NCBI RefSeq assembly: GCF_000023865.1 | Contig: NC_013159.1 | Location: forward strand, 1,080,001 to 1,144,000 | DNA from: Saccharomonospora viridis DSM 43017 | GTDB taxonomy: Bacteria; Actinomycetota; Actinomycetes; Mycobacteriales; Pseudonocardiaceae | Direction of reading: 5' to 3' | DNA: 64,000 nt | Part shown: piece after piece, positions 35,541 through 47,469 of the stretch | Position numbering within the stretch: the stretch's first letter is position 1 | Layout of the letters: each line of letters opens with the position of its first letter | The notes under the pieces: generated by a model | Seen by the model: only the letters and a program-made list of their open reading frames with translations | Databases searched by the model: none | What the model was told of the DNA's origin: nothing | Position numbers and translations under genes: made by a program

Positions 35541-36548
35541 ATGACGGCACACGCGGACGAGCTCACCCCGTACGGCGGCGTTCAGGCGGACGCGGCCTGG
35601 GCGGAGGAGGTGCGCAGGCTGGCTCGGCAGCGTGATGCCGTCCTGCTCGCGCACAACTACCAACTGCCGGAGATCCAGGAGGTCGCCGACCACACCGGCG
35701 ACTCGTTGGCGCTGAGTCGCATCGCGGCGACGAGTGACGCGTCCACGATCGTCTTCTGTGGCGTCCATTTCATGGCGGAGACGGCGAAGATCCTGTCGCC
35801 GGACAAGACCGTGTTGATCCCCGACGCCCGAGCGGGTTGCTCGTTGGCCGACTCCATCACGGCCGAGCAGCTGCGGGAGTGGAAGGCGCGGCACCCCAAC
35901 GCGGTGGTGGTGTCCTATGTGAACACCACGGCCGACGTGAAGGCCGAGACCGACGTCTGCTGCACGTCGTCGAACGCCGTGGACGTCGTGTCGTCGATCC
36001 CCGCCGACACCGAGATCCTGTTCTGCCCAGACCAATTCCTCGGCGCCCACGTCAAACGAGTCACGGGCAGGGAGAACCTGCACGTCTGGGCGGGGGAGTG
36101 TCATGTGCACGCGGGTATCAACGGTCCCGAGCTGGCGGAGCGGGCCGCGGCCGACCCGGACGCCGACCTGTTCATCCACCCGGAGTGCGGCTGCGCGACC
36201 TCGGCGCTCTACCTCGCGGGCGAAGGCACCGTCGCGCCCGAGCGGGTGAAGATTCTGTCCACAGGCGACATGCTCACGGCGGCGCGGAGCACGAAGGCGA
36301 AGTCGGTGTTGGTCGCCACGGAGGTGGGGATGCTGCACCAGCTTCGCAAGGCGGCACCCGAGATCGACTTCCGGGCCGTCAACGACCGTGCCTCCTGTCG
36401 CTACATGAAGATGATCACTCCGGCCGCCTTGCTGCGGTGTCTGCGCGAAGGGGTCGACGAGGTGCACGTCGACCCGGAGACGGCGGCTCGGGCCCGCGCG
36501 TCGGTGCAGCGCATGGTCGAGATCGGCACTCCCGGCGGTGGGGAATGA
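35541..36548 (+). CDS. nadA: Quinolinate synthase
   Basis: A 335-residue [4Fe-4S] enzyme condensing iminoaspartate with dihydroxyacetone phosphate to quinolinate. The three-fold repeated domain motifs are visible: [16 protein letters not shown] with SLALSR, then [22 protein letters not shown], and HPECGC with STGDM near the C-terminus; conserved cysteines in GCSLAD/CCTSS/CGC supply the cluster. The ATG has a GGAGGGG site 5 nt upstream. It is the first gene of nadA-nadB-nadC, with overlapping stop/start (ATGA) into nadB. Confidence 0.97.
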   Translation: MTAHADELTPYGGVQADAAWAEEVRRLARQRDAVLLAHNYQLPEIQEVADHTGDSLALSRIAATSDASTIVFCGVHFMAETAKILSPDKTVLIPDARAGCSLADSITAEQLREWKARHPNAVVVSYVNTTADVKAETDVCCTSSNAVDVVSSIPADTEILFCPDQFLGAHVKRVTGRENLHVWAGECHVHAGINGPELAERAAADPDADLFIHPECGCATSALYLAGEGTVAPERVKILSTGDMLTAARSTKAKSVLVATEVGMLHQLRKAAPEIDFRAVNDRASCRYMKMITPAALLRCLREGVDEVHVDPETAARARASVQRMVEIGTPGGGE

Positions 36549-38218
36549 CCCCCTCGGTTTCCGACTATAAGTCGAAAACTGAATGGGAGGCCGAGGCCGA
36601 TGTCGTGGTGGTCGGCAGTGGTGTCGCCGGGCTGACGGCCGCGCTCCGTGCCGCCGAATTGGGCCTGCGGGTGCTGGTGGTCACGAAGGGGCGGGTCACC
36701 GACGGCAACACCCGCTGGGCGCAGGGCGGCGTGGCCGCGGTGCTCGACGACGGCCGCACCGACCACGGTCGCAACGACGTCGGGTCCATCGACTCGATCG
36801 ACGCCCACGTGGCGGACACCCTCCGCGCCGGGGCCGGATTGTGTGACCCCGACGTGGTCCGCACCGTCGTCGCGTCCGGCGCCGCCGCCGTGAAACGGCT
36901 GCGCAGCTGGGGAGCGCGATTCGACATCGACGACGAAGGCAGGCTGGCCCGCACCCGTGAAGGCGGACACAGCGCCTTCCGGGTGATCCACGCGGGTGGT
37001 GACGCCACGGGGGCGGAGGTGCAGCGATGCCTCGTCGCCACGGCCCGACGCGAGGGATTGACGGTTCTGGAGCAGCACATCGCCGTGGCCGCGCTGACCA
37101 CGGAGACGGGCGCGGTGCGTGGAGTGCGGGTGCTGGCCACCGACGTCGAACCGGCCGCGTCGGGCATCGTGCGCGCCGGCGCGGTCGTGTTGGCCACCGG
37201 CGGCCACGGACAGCTCTACCAGGCCACCTCCAATCCCGAGCTCGCCACGGGTGACGGGTTGGCGCTGGCCCTGCGCGCGGGGGCCAGCGCGGCCGATCTG
37301 GAGTTCGTGCAGTTCCATCCCACGGTGCTCTACACCCCCGGGGCGCGGGGCCGCTGTCCGCTGATCACGGAGGCGGTGCGAGGCGAGGGCGCCGTGTTGG
37401 TGGACGCGGCGGGCAAGCCCGTCATGCGCGGGGTGCATCCCCTGGAGGACCTCGCTCCCCGGGACGTGGTGTCGGCCGCGATCGCGCGCAGGCTCGCCTC
37501 GGCCCCCGGTGGCGTCGCCGATCATGTGTTCCTCGACGCCACGGGGATACCGGACTTCGCGCGCCGATTCCCCACGGTGCTGGCCACGTGCGTCGCCGCG
37601 GGGGTGGACCCGCGACGGGAGCCGATCCCCGTCGCGCCCGCCGCGCATTTCGCGTGCGGTGGGGTGGTCACCGACACGCACGGGCGCACGGACGTGACCG
37701 GTCTCTACGCGGTCGGGGAGGTGGCGCGCACAGGACTGCACGGTGCCAACCGACTGGCCTCGAACAGCCTCCTCGAAGGGCTCGTACTCGGTCGACGTGC
37801 GGCCGAGGCCGTGGCGGCGGACCTGGCGAGCGGTGAGTCGGCCGCCGCCGTGGCCGAGTGCGACCCGTCTGTCCCGATCGCACCGGTGGCGGAGCGCTCG
37901 TCGTTGCAACGTCTGCTGAGCCGGTACGCGGGGATCGGTCGGGACGCCGAGGGCTTGGCCGTGGCCGGCTCCGCGCTGGACGTCTCCACGACCGACGTTC
38001 CGTTGTGGACTTCGAGGGCGGTGGAGGACGCGGCGCTGACGCTCGTGGCCCGTGCGTTGCTGGTGGCGGCGGCCGCGCGCACCGAGTCGCGGGGCTGTCA
38101 CGTGCGCACCGACCATCCCGACCGTGACGACCGTGGCTGGCGGCGTAGCCAGACCATCCGGCTGAACCCGTCGGGACAACCTGTTTTGGCCGATCCGATC
38201 CTGGAGGACGTGGCATGA
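36545..38218 (+). CDS. nadB: L-aspartate oxidase
   Basis: A 557-residue FAD enzyme of the succinate dehydrogenase flavoprotein family that oxidises aspartate to iminoaspartate for NadA. Seen are [19 protein letters not shown] (about 20-38), [16 protein letters not shown] (substrate loop), the [13 protein letters not shown] segment, [13 protein letters not shown], and [28 protein letters not shown] binding FAD near residue 400. The first ATG overlaps the nadA stop. Codons 5-12 (SDYKSKT region) are encoded by a second NrtR-like palindrome, so the N-terminus doubles as regulatory DNA. It overlaps nadC by 4 bp. Confidence 0.96.
   Translation: MTPSVSDYKSKTEWEAEADVVVVGSGVAGLTAALRAAELGLRVLVVTKGRVTDGNTRWAQGGVAAVLDDGRTDHGRNDVGSIDSIDAHVADTLRAGAGLCDPDVVRTVVASGAAAVKRLRSWGARFDIDDEGRLARTREGGHSAFRVIHAGGDATGAEVQRCLVATARREGLTVLEQHIAVAALTTETGAVRGVRVLATDVEPAASGIVRAGAVVLATGGHGQLYQATSNPELATGDGLALALRAGASAADLEFVQFHPTVLYTPGARGRCPLITEAVRGEGAVLVDAAGKPVMRGVHPLEDLAPRDVVSAAIARRLASAPGGVADHVFLDATGIPDFARRFPTVLATCVAAGVDPRREPIPVAPAAHFACGGVVTDTHGRTDVTGLYAVGEVARTGLHGANRLASNSLLEGLVLGRRAAEAVAADLASGESAAAVAECDPSVPIAPVAERSSLQRLLSRYAGIGRDAEGLAVAGSALDVSTTDVPLWTSRAVEDAALTLVARALLVAAAARTESRGCHVRTDHPDRDDRGWRRSQTIRLNPSGQPVLADPILEDVA
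36557..36579. promoter_or_regulatory. NrtR-type operator 2 (inside nadB)
   Basis: GTTTCCGAC-TATAA-GTCGAAAAC, 9-bp arms with one mismatch, at 36557-36579, lies 12 nt into nadB. It aligns with operator 1 (GTTTTCGAT-TGTAA-GGCGAAAAC). On the minus strand it also keeps a -10-like TATAGT where operator 1 has the nrtR -10 TACAAT. Confidence 0.65.
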
Positions 38219-39087
38219 GCGGTCTGGACGGTGAAGTGGACCCCGCCGAGGTGCGGCGCGTGGTGGCCACCGCGTTGGAGGAGGATCTCCGGTACGGGCC
38301 GGACGTCACCACACAGGCCACGGTGCCCGCGGCGGCGACGGCCGTCGCCGAGTTGACCCCGCGGGTGTCGGGGGTCGTGGCGGGAGTCGGCGTGGCGAGG
38401 ACCGTGTTCGACACCGTGCTCGCCGGTGACGGCTACGAGGTGGTGTCCGCGCGTGCCGACGGCAGTTTCCTGGAGGCGGGAGAACCCGCACTGGTGGTCC
38501 GCGGACCGGTTCGGGGACTGCTGACCGCCGAACGGACGGCGCTGAACCTGTTGTGCCATCTGTCCGGTGTGGCGACCGTGACGGCGGCGTGGGTGCGGGC
38601 CGTGGCGGGTACGGGGTGCGCGATCCGTGACTCCCGCAAGACGCTGCCGGGCCTGCGGGTGCTGGAGAAGTACGCGGTGCGCTGCGGGGGAGGCGTCAAT
38701 CACCGGATGGGTCTCGGCGACGCCGTGCTGATCAAGGACAACCACGTCGTGGCGGCGGGTTCGGTCACCGAGGCGTTGCGCCTGGCCCGCGAGAAGGCGG
38801 CGGGACTGCCGTGTGAGGTGGAGGTGGACGACCTCGACCAGCTGGCGGAGACGCTGCACGCCGGTGCCGACGAAGTACTGCTGGACAACTTCAGCCCCGA
38901 GGACTGCGAGCGCGCGGTGCGCCTGCGCGACGAGTTGTCGCCGAAGACGCGGCTGGAGGCCTCGGGCGGCCTGAAGCTCGACGACGCCCGCCGCTACGCC
39001 GAAACGGGTGTGGACTACCTCGCGGTGGGGGCCTTGACCCACTCGGCCCCGGCTCTTGACATCGGCATGGATCTGCGGAGTACGTGA
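38215..39087 (+). CDS. nadC: Nicotinate-nucleotide pyrophosphorylase (quinolinate PRTase)
   Basis: A 290-residue enzyme converting quinolinate and PRPP to nicotinate mononucleotide with loss of CO2. Family landmarks are EEDLRYGPDVTTQATVP, ERTALNLLCHLSGVAT, RDSRKTLPGLRVLEKYAV (quinolinate-binding Arg/Lys), GLGDAVLIKDNHV and the C-terminal LEASGGLKLDDARRYAETGVDYLAVGAL. It begins in an ATGA overlap with nadB and ends the nad operon, converging with the amidase gene 21 bp on. The NrtR operators suggest repression when NAD precursors are plentiful. Confidence 0.97.
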   Translation: MSGLDGEVDPAEVRRVVATALEEDLRYGPDVTTQATVPAAATAVAELTPRVSGVVAGVGVARTVFDTVLAGDGYEVVSARADGSFLEAGEPALVVRGPVRGLLTAERTALNLLCHLSGVATVTAAWVRAVAGTGCAIRDSRKTLPGLRVLEKYAVRCGGGVNHRMGLGDAVLIKDNHVVAAGSVTEALRLAREKAAGLPCEVEVDDLDQLAETLHAGADEVLLDNFSPEDCERAVRLRDELSPKTRLEASGGLKLDDARRYAETGVDYLAVGALTHSAPALDIGMDLRST

Positions 39088-39108
39088 GGGAACGGGCGGC
39101 GCGTGCCC

Positions 39109-39930
39109 TCAATCGGCCCGTTTTGAAGGCCGGCCCAGGCCGCTGATCCGGTTCGCCAGCACTCCGGTGGCCTTGCGGGAGGCTTCGGCGTGGGTGGGGT
39201 CGATGTCGGTGACGAGCAGATCCGGCGCGGCGTCGAGCTGGGCGTGTACCCCGCCGAAGGGGTCGGCGACGGTGGAGTAGCCGATCCCGGTGGGTGCTTT
39301 CGGATGCACCTCGACGCCGGTGGCGGCGGGGTCGGCCTGGTCACAGCCCAGGACCCACGTGCCGGAGTCGAGTGCCCGGGCGCGCACCAGCAGTTCCCAC
39401 TGTTCGCGTTTGCCCTTCCCCGCGCCCCACGACGTGGGCAGTACGACGACGCTGCTGCCCGCGTCGGCGAGTGTCTGGAACAGTTCGGGGAACCGGACGT
39501 CGTAACAGGTCGCGAAGCCGAGTGTCACGCCGTCGACCGTGGCGGTCACCGGTCGCGAACCCGGGGCGACCGTGTCGGACTCGCGGAAACCGAAAGCGTC
39601 GTAGAGGTGGATCTTGTCGTAGCCGAGGTGCAGGCCGAGACCGGTGATGAGCAGGGTGTTGCGGATCCGTTCCCCATCGGGGGTGAACATGCCCGCGACG
39701 ATGAGCACTCCGGCCTCGTCGGCGATCTCGCGCACCGCCTGTGCCCACGGGCCGTCGAGGGGTTCCGCGAGCGGGGCGAGGGGCACGCCGAAACGCGCCA
39801 TCGTCGCTTCCGGGAACACCACGACGCGTGCTCCCCGGGCCGCGGCGGAGGCCGTCCACTCCCGGACCAGACGGAGGTTCTCCGCAGGATCGGCACTGGA
39901 TGTGAGCTGGCACAAACCCACTCGGAGCAC
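39109..39930 (-). CDS. Carbon-nitrogen hydrolase (Nit-type amidase)
   Basis: A 273-residue nitrilase-superfamily enzyme with the Glu-Lys-Cys triad: Glu in VVFPEATM (about 42), Lys in [16 protein letters not shown] (about 110) and Cys in [14 protein letters not shown] (about 145). The DAFGFRES segment after the lysine is typical of the Nit1/Nit2 branch, which repairs deaminated glutathione or hydrolyses omega-amides of 2-oxoacids; the real substrate cannot be fixed. The GTG at 39930 has a GGAGG site 5 nt upstream. It is divergent from hisD. Confidence 0.9.
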   Translation of the reverse strand: MLRVGLCQLTSSADPAENLRLVREWTASAAARGARVVVFPEATMARFGVPLAPLAEPLDGPWAQAVREIADEAGVLIVAGMFTPDGERIRNTLLITGLGLHLGYDKIHLYDAFGFRESDTVAPGSRPVTATVDGVTLGFATCYDVRFPELFQTLADAGSSVVVLPTSWGAGKGKREQWELLVRARALDSGTWVLGCDQADPAATGVEVHPKAPTGIGYSTVADPFGGVHAQLDAAPDLLVTDIDPTHAEASRKATGVLANRISGLGRPSKRAD

Positions 39931-39965
39931 GGCTACCTCCCGGTCGCGGACGCGGTCCCGCCTCG

Positions 39966-39978
39966 TACCCTAGACCGT
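39966..39978 (+). promoter_or_regulatory. Leaderless-type -10 element of the his operon
   Basis: TACCCT at 39966-39971 is followed by 7 nt and the hisD ATG at 39979. No ribosome site precedes hisD. Confidence 0.45.
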
Positions 39979-43030
<3,052 letters not shown>

Positions 43031-43189
43031 GTGTCGCGCGAGGTCGTGGCCCTACTGTTGTTCGGGCTGGCGGGTTTTCTGGCCGGTGGTGCCTTCAGCA
43101 TGTGGAAGCGGACACGCGGTATGGCTGTAGCGCTCGGTGGCGCCGCCTTGCTGGCGGTCGGCGGCGCCACCGCCTGGCTGCTGTCCTAA
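43031..43189 (+). CDS. 52-residue double-pass membrane protein ending the his operon
   Basis: A short open frame beginning at the base after the hisB stop: MSREVVALLLFGLAGFLAGG opens into two hydrophobic segments (residues 5-22 and 33-51) joined by the basic turn SMWKRTRGM. The GTG has AGGGAG 8 nt upstream within hisB. Codon use and hydrophobicity pattern are like a real membrane protein, so translation as the fourth gene of the his operon is likely. Its stop codon overlaps the stop of the convergent MMPL gene by 4 bp (43186-43189). Function unknown. Confidence 0.7.
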   Translation: MSREVVALLLFGLAGFLAGGAFSMWKRTRGMAVALGGAALLAVGGATAWLLS

Positions 43190-45372
43190 CGGGCGAGCGG
43201 TTCCAGTTCACGGTCGCCGTCGGAGCCGCCGTCGCCGCCCGTTCCCCGGGTGAGCTTCTCGCCCTCCACGTCCACGTTGGGCAGGACGCGGTCCAGCCAG
43301 CGAGGCAACCACCACGCGCTCCGGCCGAGCAACGACATCAGGGCGGGCACGATGGTCATCCGCACCACGAACGCGTCCACGGCCACCCCGAACGCGAGCG
43401 CGAATCCGATCGACTGGATGAGGACCGACTCGGCGAGGACGAAACCGGCGAACACGCTGATCATGATGAGCGCGGCGGCCACCACGACGCGTGAGCCGTG
43501 CTTGAAGCCGGTGATCATCGCCTCGTCGGGGGACCGACCGTGGACGTATTCCTCGCGCATGCGGGTCACCAAGAACACCTGGTAGTCCATGGCGAGGCCG
43601 AACAGCACACCGATCAGCAGGACGGGCAGCACGCTCATGACCGGCCCGGTGGCGTCGACGCCGAGCAGGTCGCCGAGCCAACCCCACTGGAACACGGCCA
43701 CGACCGCGCCGAACGTGGCGCCGACGGAACCGAGGAAGCCCAGGGTCGCCGAAAGCGGCACGAGGACCGACCGGAACACGATCATCAGCAGGATGAACGC
43801 CAACCCGACGACCAGGGAGAGGTAGGGCAGCAGGGCGTCGGCCATCCGCTGGGAGATGTCGATGTCCATGGCGGTGGCACCGGTGACCGACATGGTGGCA
43901 CCGGTGTCGGCTTCCAGCTGGCCGCTCAGCGCGCGGATGTCGGCGACGAGGTCCTCGGTCTCCTGGGTCTCCGGACCGGTCGAGGGGATCACGGTGAGCA
44001 ATGCCGTGTCGTGTGCGCGGTTGAACTGGGGCGGCATGACCATGGCCACGTTGTCGAGCGCGTTGATGCGTTGCATCGCGGCCTGTGTCGCGCTCTGCGG
44101 GTCGTTCGCCGCGTCGAGCACGACGACGAGGGGACCGTTCAGGCCGGGGCCGAAGCTTTCGCTGATCAGGTCGTAGGCCTTGCGCTGTGTCGAATCGGGG
44201 GCGGCGGTGGCGTCGTTGGGCAGACCGAGTCGCATGTCCGCGGCGGGAACGGCCAACACCGCGAGACCGGCCACGGTCGCGAGCAACATCACGACACGCC
44301 GACGGGCGAGGAAGGAGGACCACCGCCAGCCCGCGGTCGGCCCGGGCCTCGCCGGACGGCGCAGACCCGGTATCCGGCCGCCGAGCACCTTGGTGCCCGC
44401 GAAGCCGAGGACGGCGGGCAGGAGCGTGACGGCGATGAGGACGGCGATGGCGACGGTGGCCGAGGCCGCCAGTCCCATCTGGCCGAGGATGGGGATGCCC
44501 ACCACGGTGAGCCCGGCGAGCGCGATGATGACGGTCAGCCCGGCGAACACGACGGCCGAACCCGCGGTGCCCACGGCCGTGGCGGCGGCGTCCTCGGGGG
44601 CCGCCCCGCTTTCCAGTTCGGTGCGGTAACGGGACACGATGAACAGCGCGTAGTCGATGCCGACGGCGAGGCCGATCATCAGCGCGAGCACCGGGGTGTT
44701 GGCGTTGAGGTCGACGACCCCCGACAGGGCGGTGATGCCGGCCATGCCGATGCCGACGCCGATCAGCGCCGTGACCAGGGGGAGTCCGGCCGCGACCAGT
44801 GAACCGAATGTGACGATGAGCACGACGGCGGCGACGATCACGCCGATGCCTTCGGTGGGTTGGGTGACCGGGATGCCCTGCATGGCGTCCCCGCCGAACT
44901 CGACCGTCCAGCCCGCGTCGCGTGTGGACTGGGCGGCGGCTTGGAGCGCGTCCCGATCGGCGTCGGTGACCTCCGGCGAGGGCATCCGGTAGACGACCTG
45001 GATCAGGGCGAGCGAGCCGTCGGGTGCGATCGACTTCGTCTGGAACGGGTCGGTGACGGTGGCGACGTTCGGCGCTTCACCGAGGTTCTTGACGAGTCCG
45101 GCCACGATCTGCGGGTCGAGCTGCTGTCCCTCGGGTGGTGCGACGGCGACGTTCACCGAGCCCTTGCCGACCCCTGCTTCCGGGAACCTCTCCTCGAGGC
45201 GGTCGATGGCTTGCTGCGCCTCCGTGCCGGGGATGGTCACGGAGTTGGTGGTCTGCCCGGACATCGTGAGGGCGCCGATGCCGAAGACCACGAGCAGGAG
45301 CACCCACAGACTGGTGACCAGGCGGCGTCGCCGAAAGGACGCACGACCGAGTCGGGCGAGGAAGGTGGCCAC
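43186..45372 (-). CDS. MMPL/RND-family exporter
   Basis: A 728-residue transporter of the MMPL branch of the RND superfamily. There are about twelve membrane helices in two halves, each with a large external loop: helix 1 at residues 18-38, loop 40-165, helices 2-6 to about 340, helix 7 near 375, loop to 520, helices 8-12 to about 690. VDLNANTPVLALMIGLAVGI and LFGLAMDYQVFLVTRMREEY are the conserved helix 4 and 10 motifs, the latter with the proton-relay Asp-Tyr. Short MMPL proteins with adjacent TetR repressors usually export lipids, dyes or antibiotics. It is divergent from tetR with twin palindromic operators in between. Confidence 0.92.
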   Translation of the reverse strand: MATFLARLGRASFRRRRLVTSLWVLLLVVFGIGALTMSGQTTNSVTIPGTEAQQAIDRLEERFPEAGVGKGSVNVAVAPPEGQQLDPQIVAGLVKNLGEAPNVATVTDPFQTKSIAPDGSLALIQVVYRMPSPEVTDADRDALQAAAQSTRDAGWTVEFGGDAMQGIPVTQPTEGIGVIVAAVVLIVTFGSLVAAGLPLVTALIGVGIGMAGITALSGVVDLNANTPVLALMIGLAVGIDYALFIVSRYRTELESGAAPEDAAATAVGTAGSAVVFAGLTVIIALAGLTVVGIPILGQMGLAASATVAIAVLIAVTLLPAVLGFAGTKVLGGRIPGLRRPARPGPTAGWRWSSFLARRRVVMLLATVAGLAVLAVPAADMRLGLPNDATAAPDSTQRKAYDLISESFGPGLNGPLVVVLDAANDPQSATQAAMQRINALDNVAMVMPPQFNRAHDTALLTVIPSTGPETQETEDLVADIRALSGQLEADTGATMSVTGATAMDIDISQRMADALLPYLSLVVGLAFILLMIVFRSVLVPLSATLGFLGSVGATFGAVVAVFQWGWLGDLLGVDATGPVMSVLPVLLIGVLFGLAMDYQVFLVTRMREEYVHGRSPDEAMITGFKHGSRVVVAAALIMISVFAGFVLAESVLIQSIGFALAFGVAVDAFVVRMTIVPALMSLLGRSAWWLPRWLDRVLPNVDVEGEKLTRGTGGDGGSDGDRELEPLAR

Positions 45373-45389
45373 GTCGAAAAGCTCCCAAC

Positions 45390-45404
45390 GTGAAAGAGTT
45401 TCAC
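45390..45404. promoter_or_regulatory. Short palindrome upstream of the MMPL gene
   Basis: GTGAAA-gag-TTTCAC, a perfect 6-bp inverted repeat, lies 17 nt before the MMPL ATG. It could be an additional binding site or form a small hairpin in the leader. Confidence 0.3.
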
Positions 45405-45422
45405 TGACGTACAGCGCAATAA

Positions 45423-45436
45423 ACTAGCCGATCGGC
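45423..45436. promoter_or_regulatory. TetR operator, proximal to MMPL
   Basis: ACTAGCCGATCGGC contains the 10-bp palindrome GCCGATCGGC and is the exact inverted copy of 45450-45463. Its position between MMPL and tetR suits repression of both. Confidence 0.65.
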
Positions 45437-45449
45437 AAGTTTCTTTTAA

Positions 45450-45463
45450 GCCGATCGGCTAGT
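45450..45463. promoter_or_regulatory. TetR operator, proximal to tetR
   Basis: GCCGATCGGCTAGT is the inverted partner of 45423-45436. The GCCGATCGGC centres are 23 bp apart, close to two helical turns, allowing two repressor dimers on one face of the DNA. Confidence 0.65.
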
Positions 45464-45568
45464 GGTGTGACCTGAAAAACAGTGGTTGAAACCGGCTGAT
45501 GTGTTGTGGGTGAGTGGTGGTCGGTGGCGGGGTCCGGCGTAGGGTCGGAGTGTTTGGGAGGAGGAAGG

Positions 45569-46174
45569 ATGAGTGGCGACACCGTTGCCGAGGACACCCG
45601 TTCCCGTTTACTGGCCACGGCGTTGAAGCTGTTCAGCGAACACGGTGTGGGGGGAACGTCACTGCAGATGATCGCCGACGAGCTCGGCGTGACGAAGGCG
45701 GCCGTCTACTACCACTTCAAGACGAAGGACGAGATCACCGAGGCCGTCGCCGCCCCGGCGTTGCAGGAGTTGATCGCCCGCATGGACGAGGCCGAGCGGC
45801 AGCGCACGCGCGGCTCGCAGATCGACCACGCGCTCGGCGGATTCGTCGATCTCATCGTGCGGTACCGGTCGCTCATCGCGTTGTTCAACAGCGATCCCGG
45901 CATCATGCGTGCCATCGAACGGTCACTGGACGGCGTGGAGACCTTCGCCGCACGGATGCGGAAGCTGCTCGTGGGACCGGACCCGGATCTGGCCACCACC
46001 CTCACCGCCAACGTCCTGCTCGCGGGCCTCGCGTTGGCCGGTGGTTCCTCCGAGCACGCCCACTTGGACGATGAGACGTTACGCACGCACCTGTTCGACA
46101 TCGGCAGGCGCATGCTCGGTAGGCCGAAACGACGGCCGAAAACCGGAACGGGAGTGGCCGAGGAAGGGGCGTGA
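45569..46174 (+). CDS. TetR/AcrR-family repressor
   Basis: A 201-residue regulator with an N-terminal TetR helix-turn-helix: TRSRLLATALKLFSEHGVGG, TSLQMIADELGVTKAAVYYHF, KTKDEITEAV (residues about 10-58). The C-terminal domain is helical with no recognisable ligand signature. The ATG at 45569 has a GAGGAAGG site; the longer frame to 45506 is unlikely. It faces the MMPL exporter across a pair of GCCGATCGGC palindromes, so it most likely represses the exporter and itself until an exported compound binds. Confidence 0.93.
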   Translation: MSGDTVAEDTRSRLLATALKLFSEHGVGGTSLQMIADELGVTKAAVYYHFKTKDEITEAVAAPALQELIARMDEAERQRTRGSQIDHALGGFVDLIVRYRSLIALFNSDPGIMRAIERSLDGVETFAARMRKLLVGPDPDLATTLTANVLLAGLALAGGSSEHAHLDDETLRTHLFDIGRRMLGRPKRRPKTGTGVAEEGA

Positions 46175-46277
46175 GCGATCCGACTCGTCGCTGATCCCGA
46201 CCTCGGTCACATCCCGCTTTCGAAATTCACTCGGCAATGGGCGACATCGAATTGTCTTCGTCGCCGGTCATCAGTTG

Positions 46278-46479
46278 TCATCGTTCCAGTAAAGAATCCG
46301 GATCGGGTTCCACCGGAGGGAAGGGACTTCTTCTCGGTAGCGGTCCATCGGGGAAGTCACCACCCGGGGGAACGTAGATCACTTGAACATTACGCGCCCA
46401 GAAGAACAGCTGACGGGCGTTGGCCTTGAAGAACAAGAGGGTCAAATCGAATGGGTGCGAGGATGATGCCGATTATCAC
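46278..46479 (-). pseudogene. Small membrane-anchored protein gene, apparently frameshifted
   Basis: Downstream of the 107-residue membrane protein a GTG overlapping its stop opens MIIGIILAPIRF, then the coding signal moves to the +1 frame near 46445: LTLLFFKANARQLFFWARNV is followed by VIYVPPGGDFPDGP and a Pro-rich tail ending in SLLER at 46278. Read together they give a coherent protein of about 66 residues with one membrane segment. A one-base insertion (or sequence error) explains the split. Alternatively a TTG at 46445 could start an intact 55-residue protein. No ribosome site supports that TTG. Confidence 0.5.
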
Positions 46480-46799
46480 GCCCCGAAGCCCACGGGATTG
46501 CCCGTGTCGCCGTAGACCATGTAGAGGTTGTAACGGCTGTACCCCACACTGCGGAACCTGTGGACGAAGTTGCTGAGCACCCACGCGAAAGCGATGGTGA
46601 AAAGGATCAGCGACAGTGACAGGTCGACGAACATCGTGTAGAGGAGTCCCGTGAAATGGCTCGTGTCGCCGACGAGTGAGACGAGTTCCGGGATGAGTAC
46701 TTCTTGAGTGAAGAGAAGCAGAAAGCAGATCATCACGTCGAAAAGCATGGCTTTTCGAACCTCAGACTTCTTGGCCAATCGCCATGTCTGTCCTGACAT
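46476..46799 (-). CDS. 107-residue membrane protein, unknown
   Basis: A three-helix membrane protein (AMLFDVMICFLLLFTQEVLI, TGLLYTMFVDLSLSLILFTI and an adjoining FAWVLSNFV) with a basic N-terminus and a C-terminal SRYNLYMVYGDTGNPVGFGA. The ATG at 46799 has GGAG 6-7 nt upstream. Base composition is clearly lower in GC than the neighbours (ATT, TTT and AAA codons used), suggesting a different history. It ends TGATAA and overlaps the start of the frameshifted small gene, so the two form a unit. Function not recognised. Confidence 0.7.
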   Translation of the reverse strand: MSGQTWRLAKKSEVRKAMLFDVMICFLLLFTQEVLIPELVSLVGDTSHFTGLLYTMFVDLSLSLILFTIAFAWVLSNFVHRFRSVGYSRYNLYMVYGDTGNPVGFGA

Positions 46800-47007
46800 G
46801 ATGTTCTCCCCCCGGAGAAAGTAGGAAACCGAAGTGGCGATCAGGGAATGGAATATGTCAATCCCCGGAATTCTTTTCTTGACTTTCTCTGCTCTTTTGG
46901 GGTGATTTGGTGATGCGGGAGAGGACGTGTGATCCGCGAGTGCGACTACGTAGGCGCAAGCACGACCGCGTCGGTTATGGACCGTCGGCTATGGACACGC
47001 GGGTTGC

Positions 47008-47469
47008 TCAGAGGCCGCCTTCTGATTTGGGTTTCAGGCCCGGGGCCCCGGGTCCCAGGGCGCCGATCCGGTCGTCCGGATTGTTGAGGGCGCACGTACG
47101 CAGTGACAAGCAGCCGCAGCCGACGCAGTCGGTGAGTTGGTCCCGCAGTCGTTGCAGCGCGTCGATTCGGGCATCGAGTTCGTCCCGCCACCTCCGGGAC
47201 AGTCGTGCCCAATCGGCCTTCGTCGGTGCGTGGTCGTGGGGCAGGGCGGACAACGCCTCGCTGATCTGCTCCAATGTCAGACCGACTCGCTGGGCCGAGC
47301 GGATGAACGCGATCCGACGCAACACCGACCGCGGGTACCGCCGCTGATTACCCGACGTCCGCTCGGCGAAGATCAGGCCACGGTCCTCGTAGAACCGGAG
47401 CGCGGTATGGGGAACCCCGCTTCGTTGGGCCACCTGTCCGATGGTGAGGTAGTCGGCGAGCTTCGGCAC
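47008..47469 (-). CDS. soxR: Redox-sensitive regulator SoxR
   Basis: A 153-residue MerR-family activator. The N-terminal helix-turn-helix is YLTIGQVAQRSGVPHTALRFYEDRGL, followed by the dimerisation helix and the [2Fe-2S] loop with C115, C118, C120 and C126 (CVGCGCLSLRTC), identical in spacing to enterobacterial SoxR. Oxidation of the cluster by redox-cycling compounds activates target promoters. In Actinobacteria SoxR targets are usually export and reductase genes rather than soxS; none is adjacent here. The GTG at 47469 sits 6 nt after TACTGT, and a palindrome covers the upstream promoter. Confidence 0.95.
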   Translation of the reverse strand: MPKLADYLTIGQVAQRSGVPHTALRFYEDRGLIFAERTSGNQRRYPRSVLRRIAFIRSAQRVGLTLEQISEALSALPHDHAPTKADWARLSRRWRDELDARIDALQRLRDQLTDCVGCGCLSLRTCALNNPDDRIGALGPGAPGLKPKSEGGL

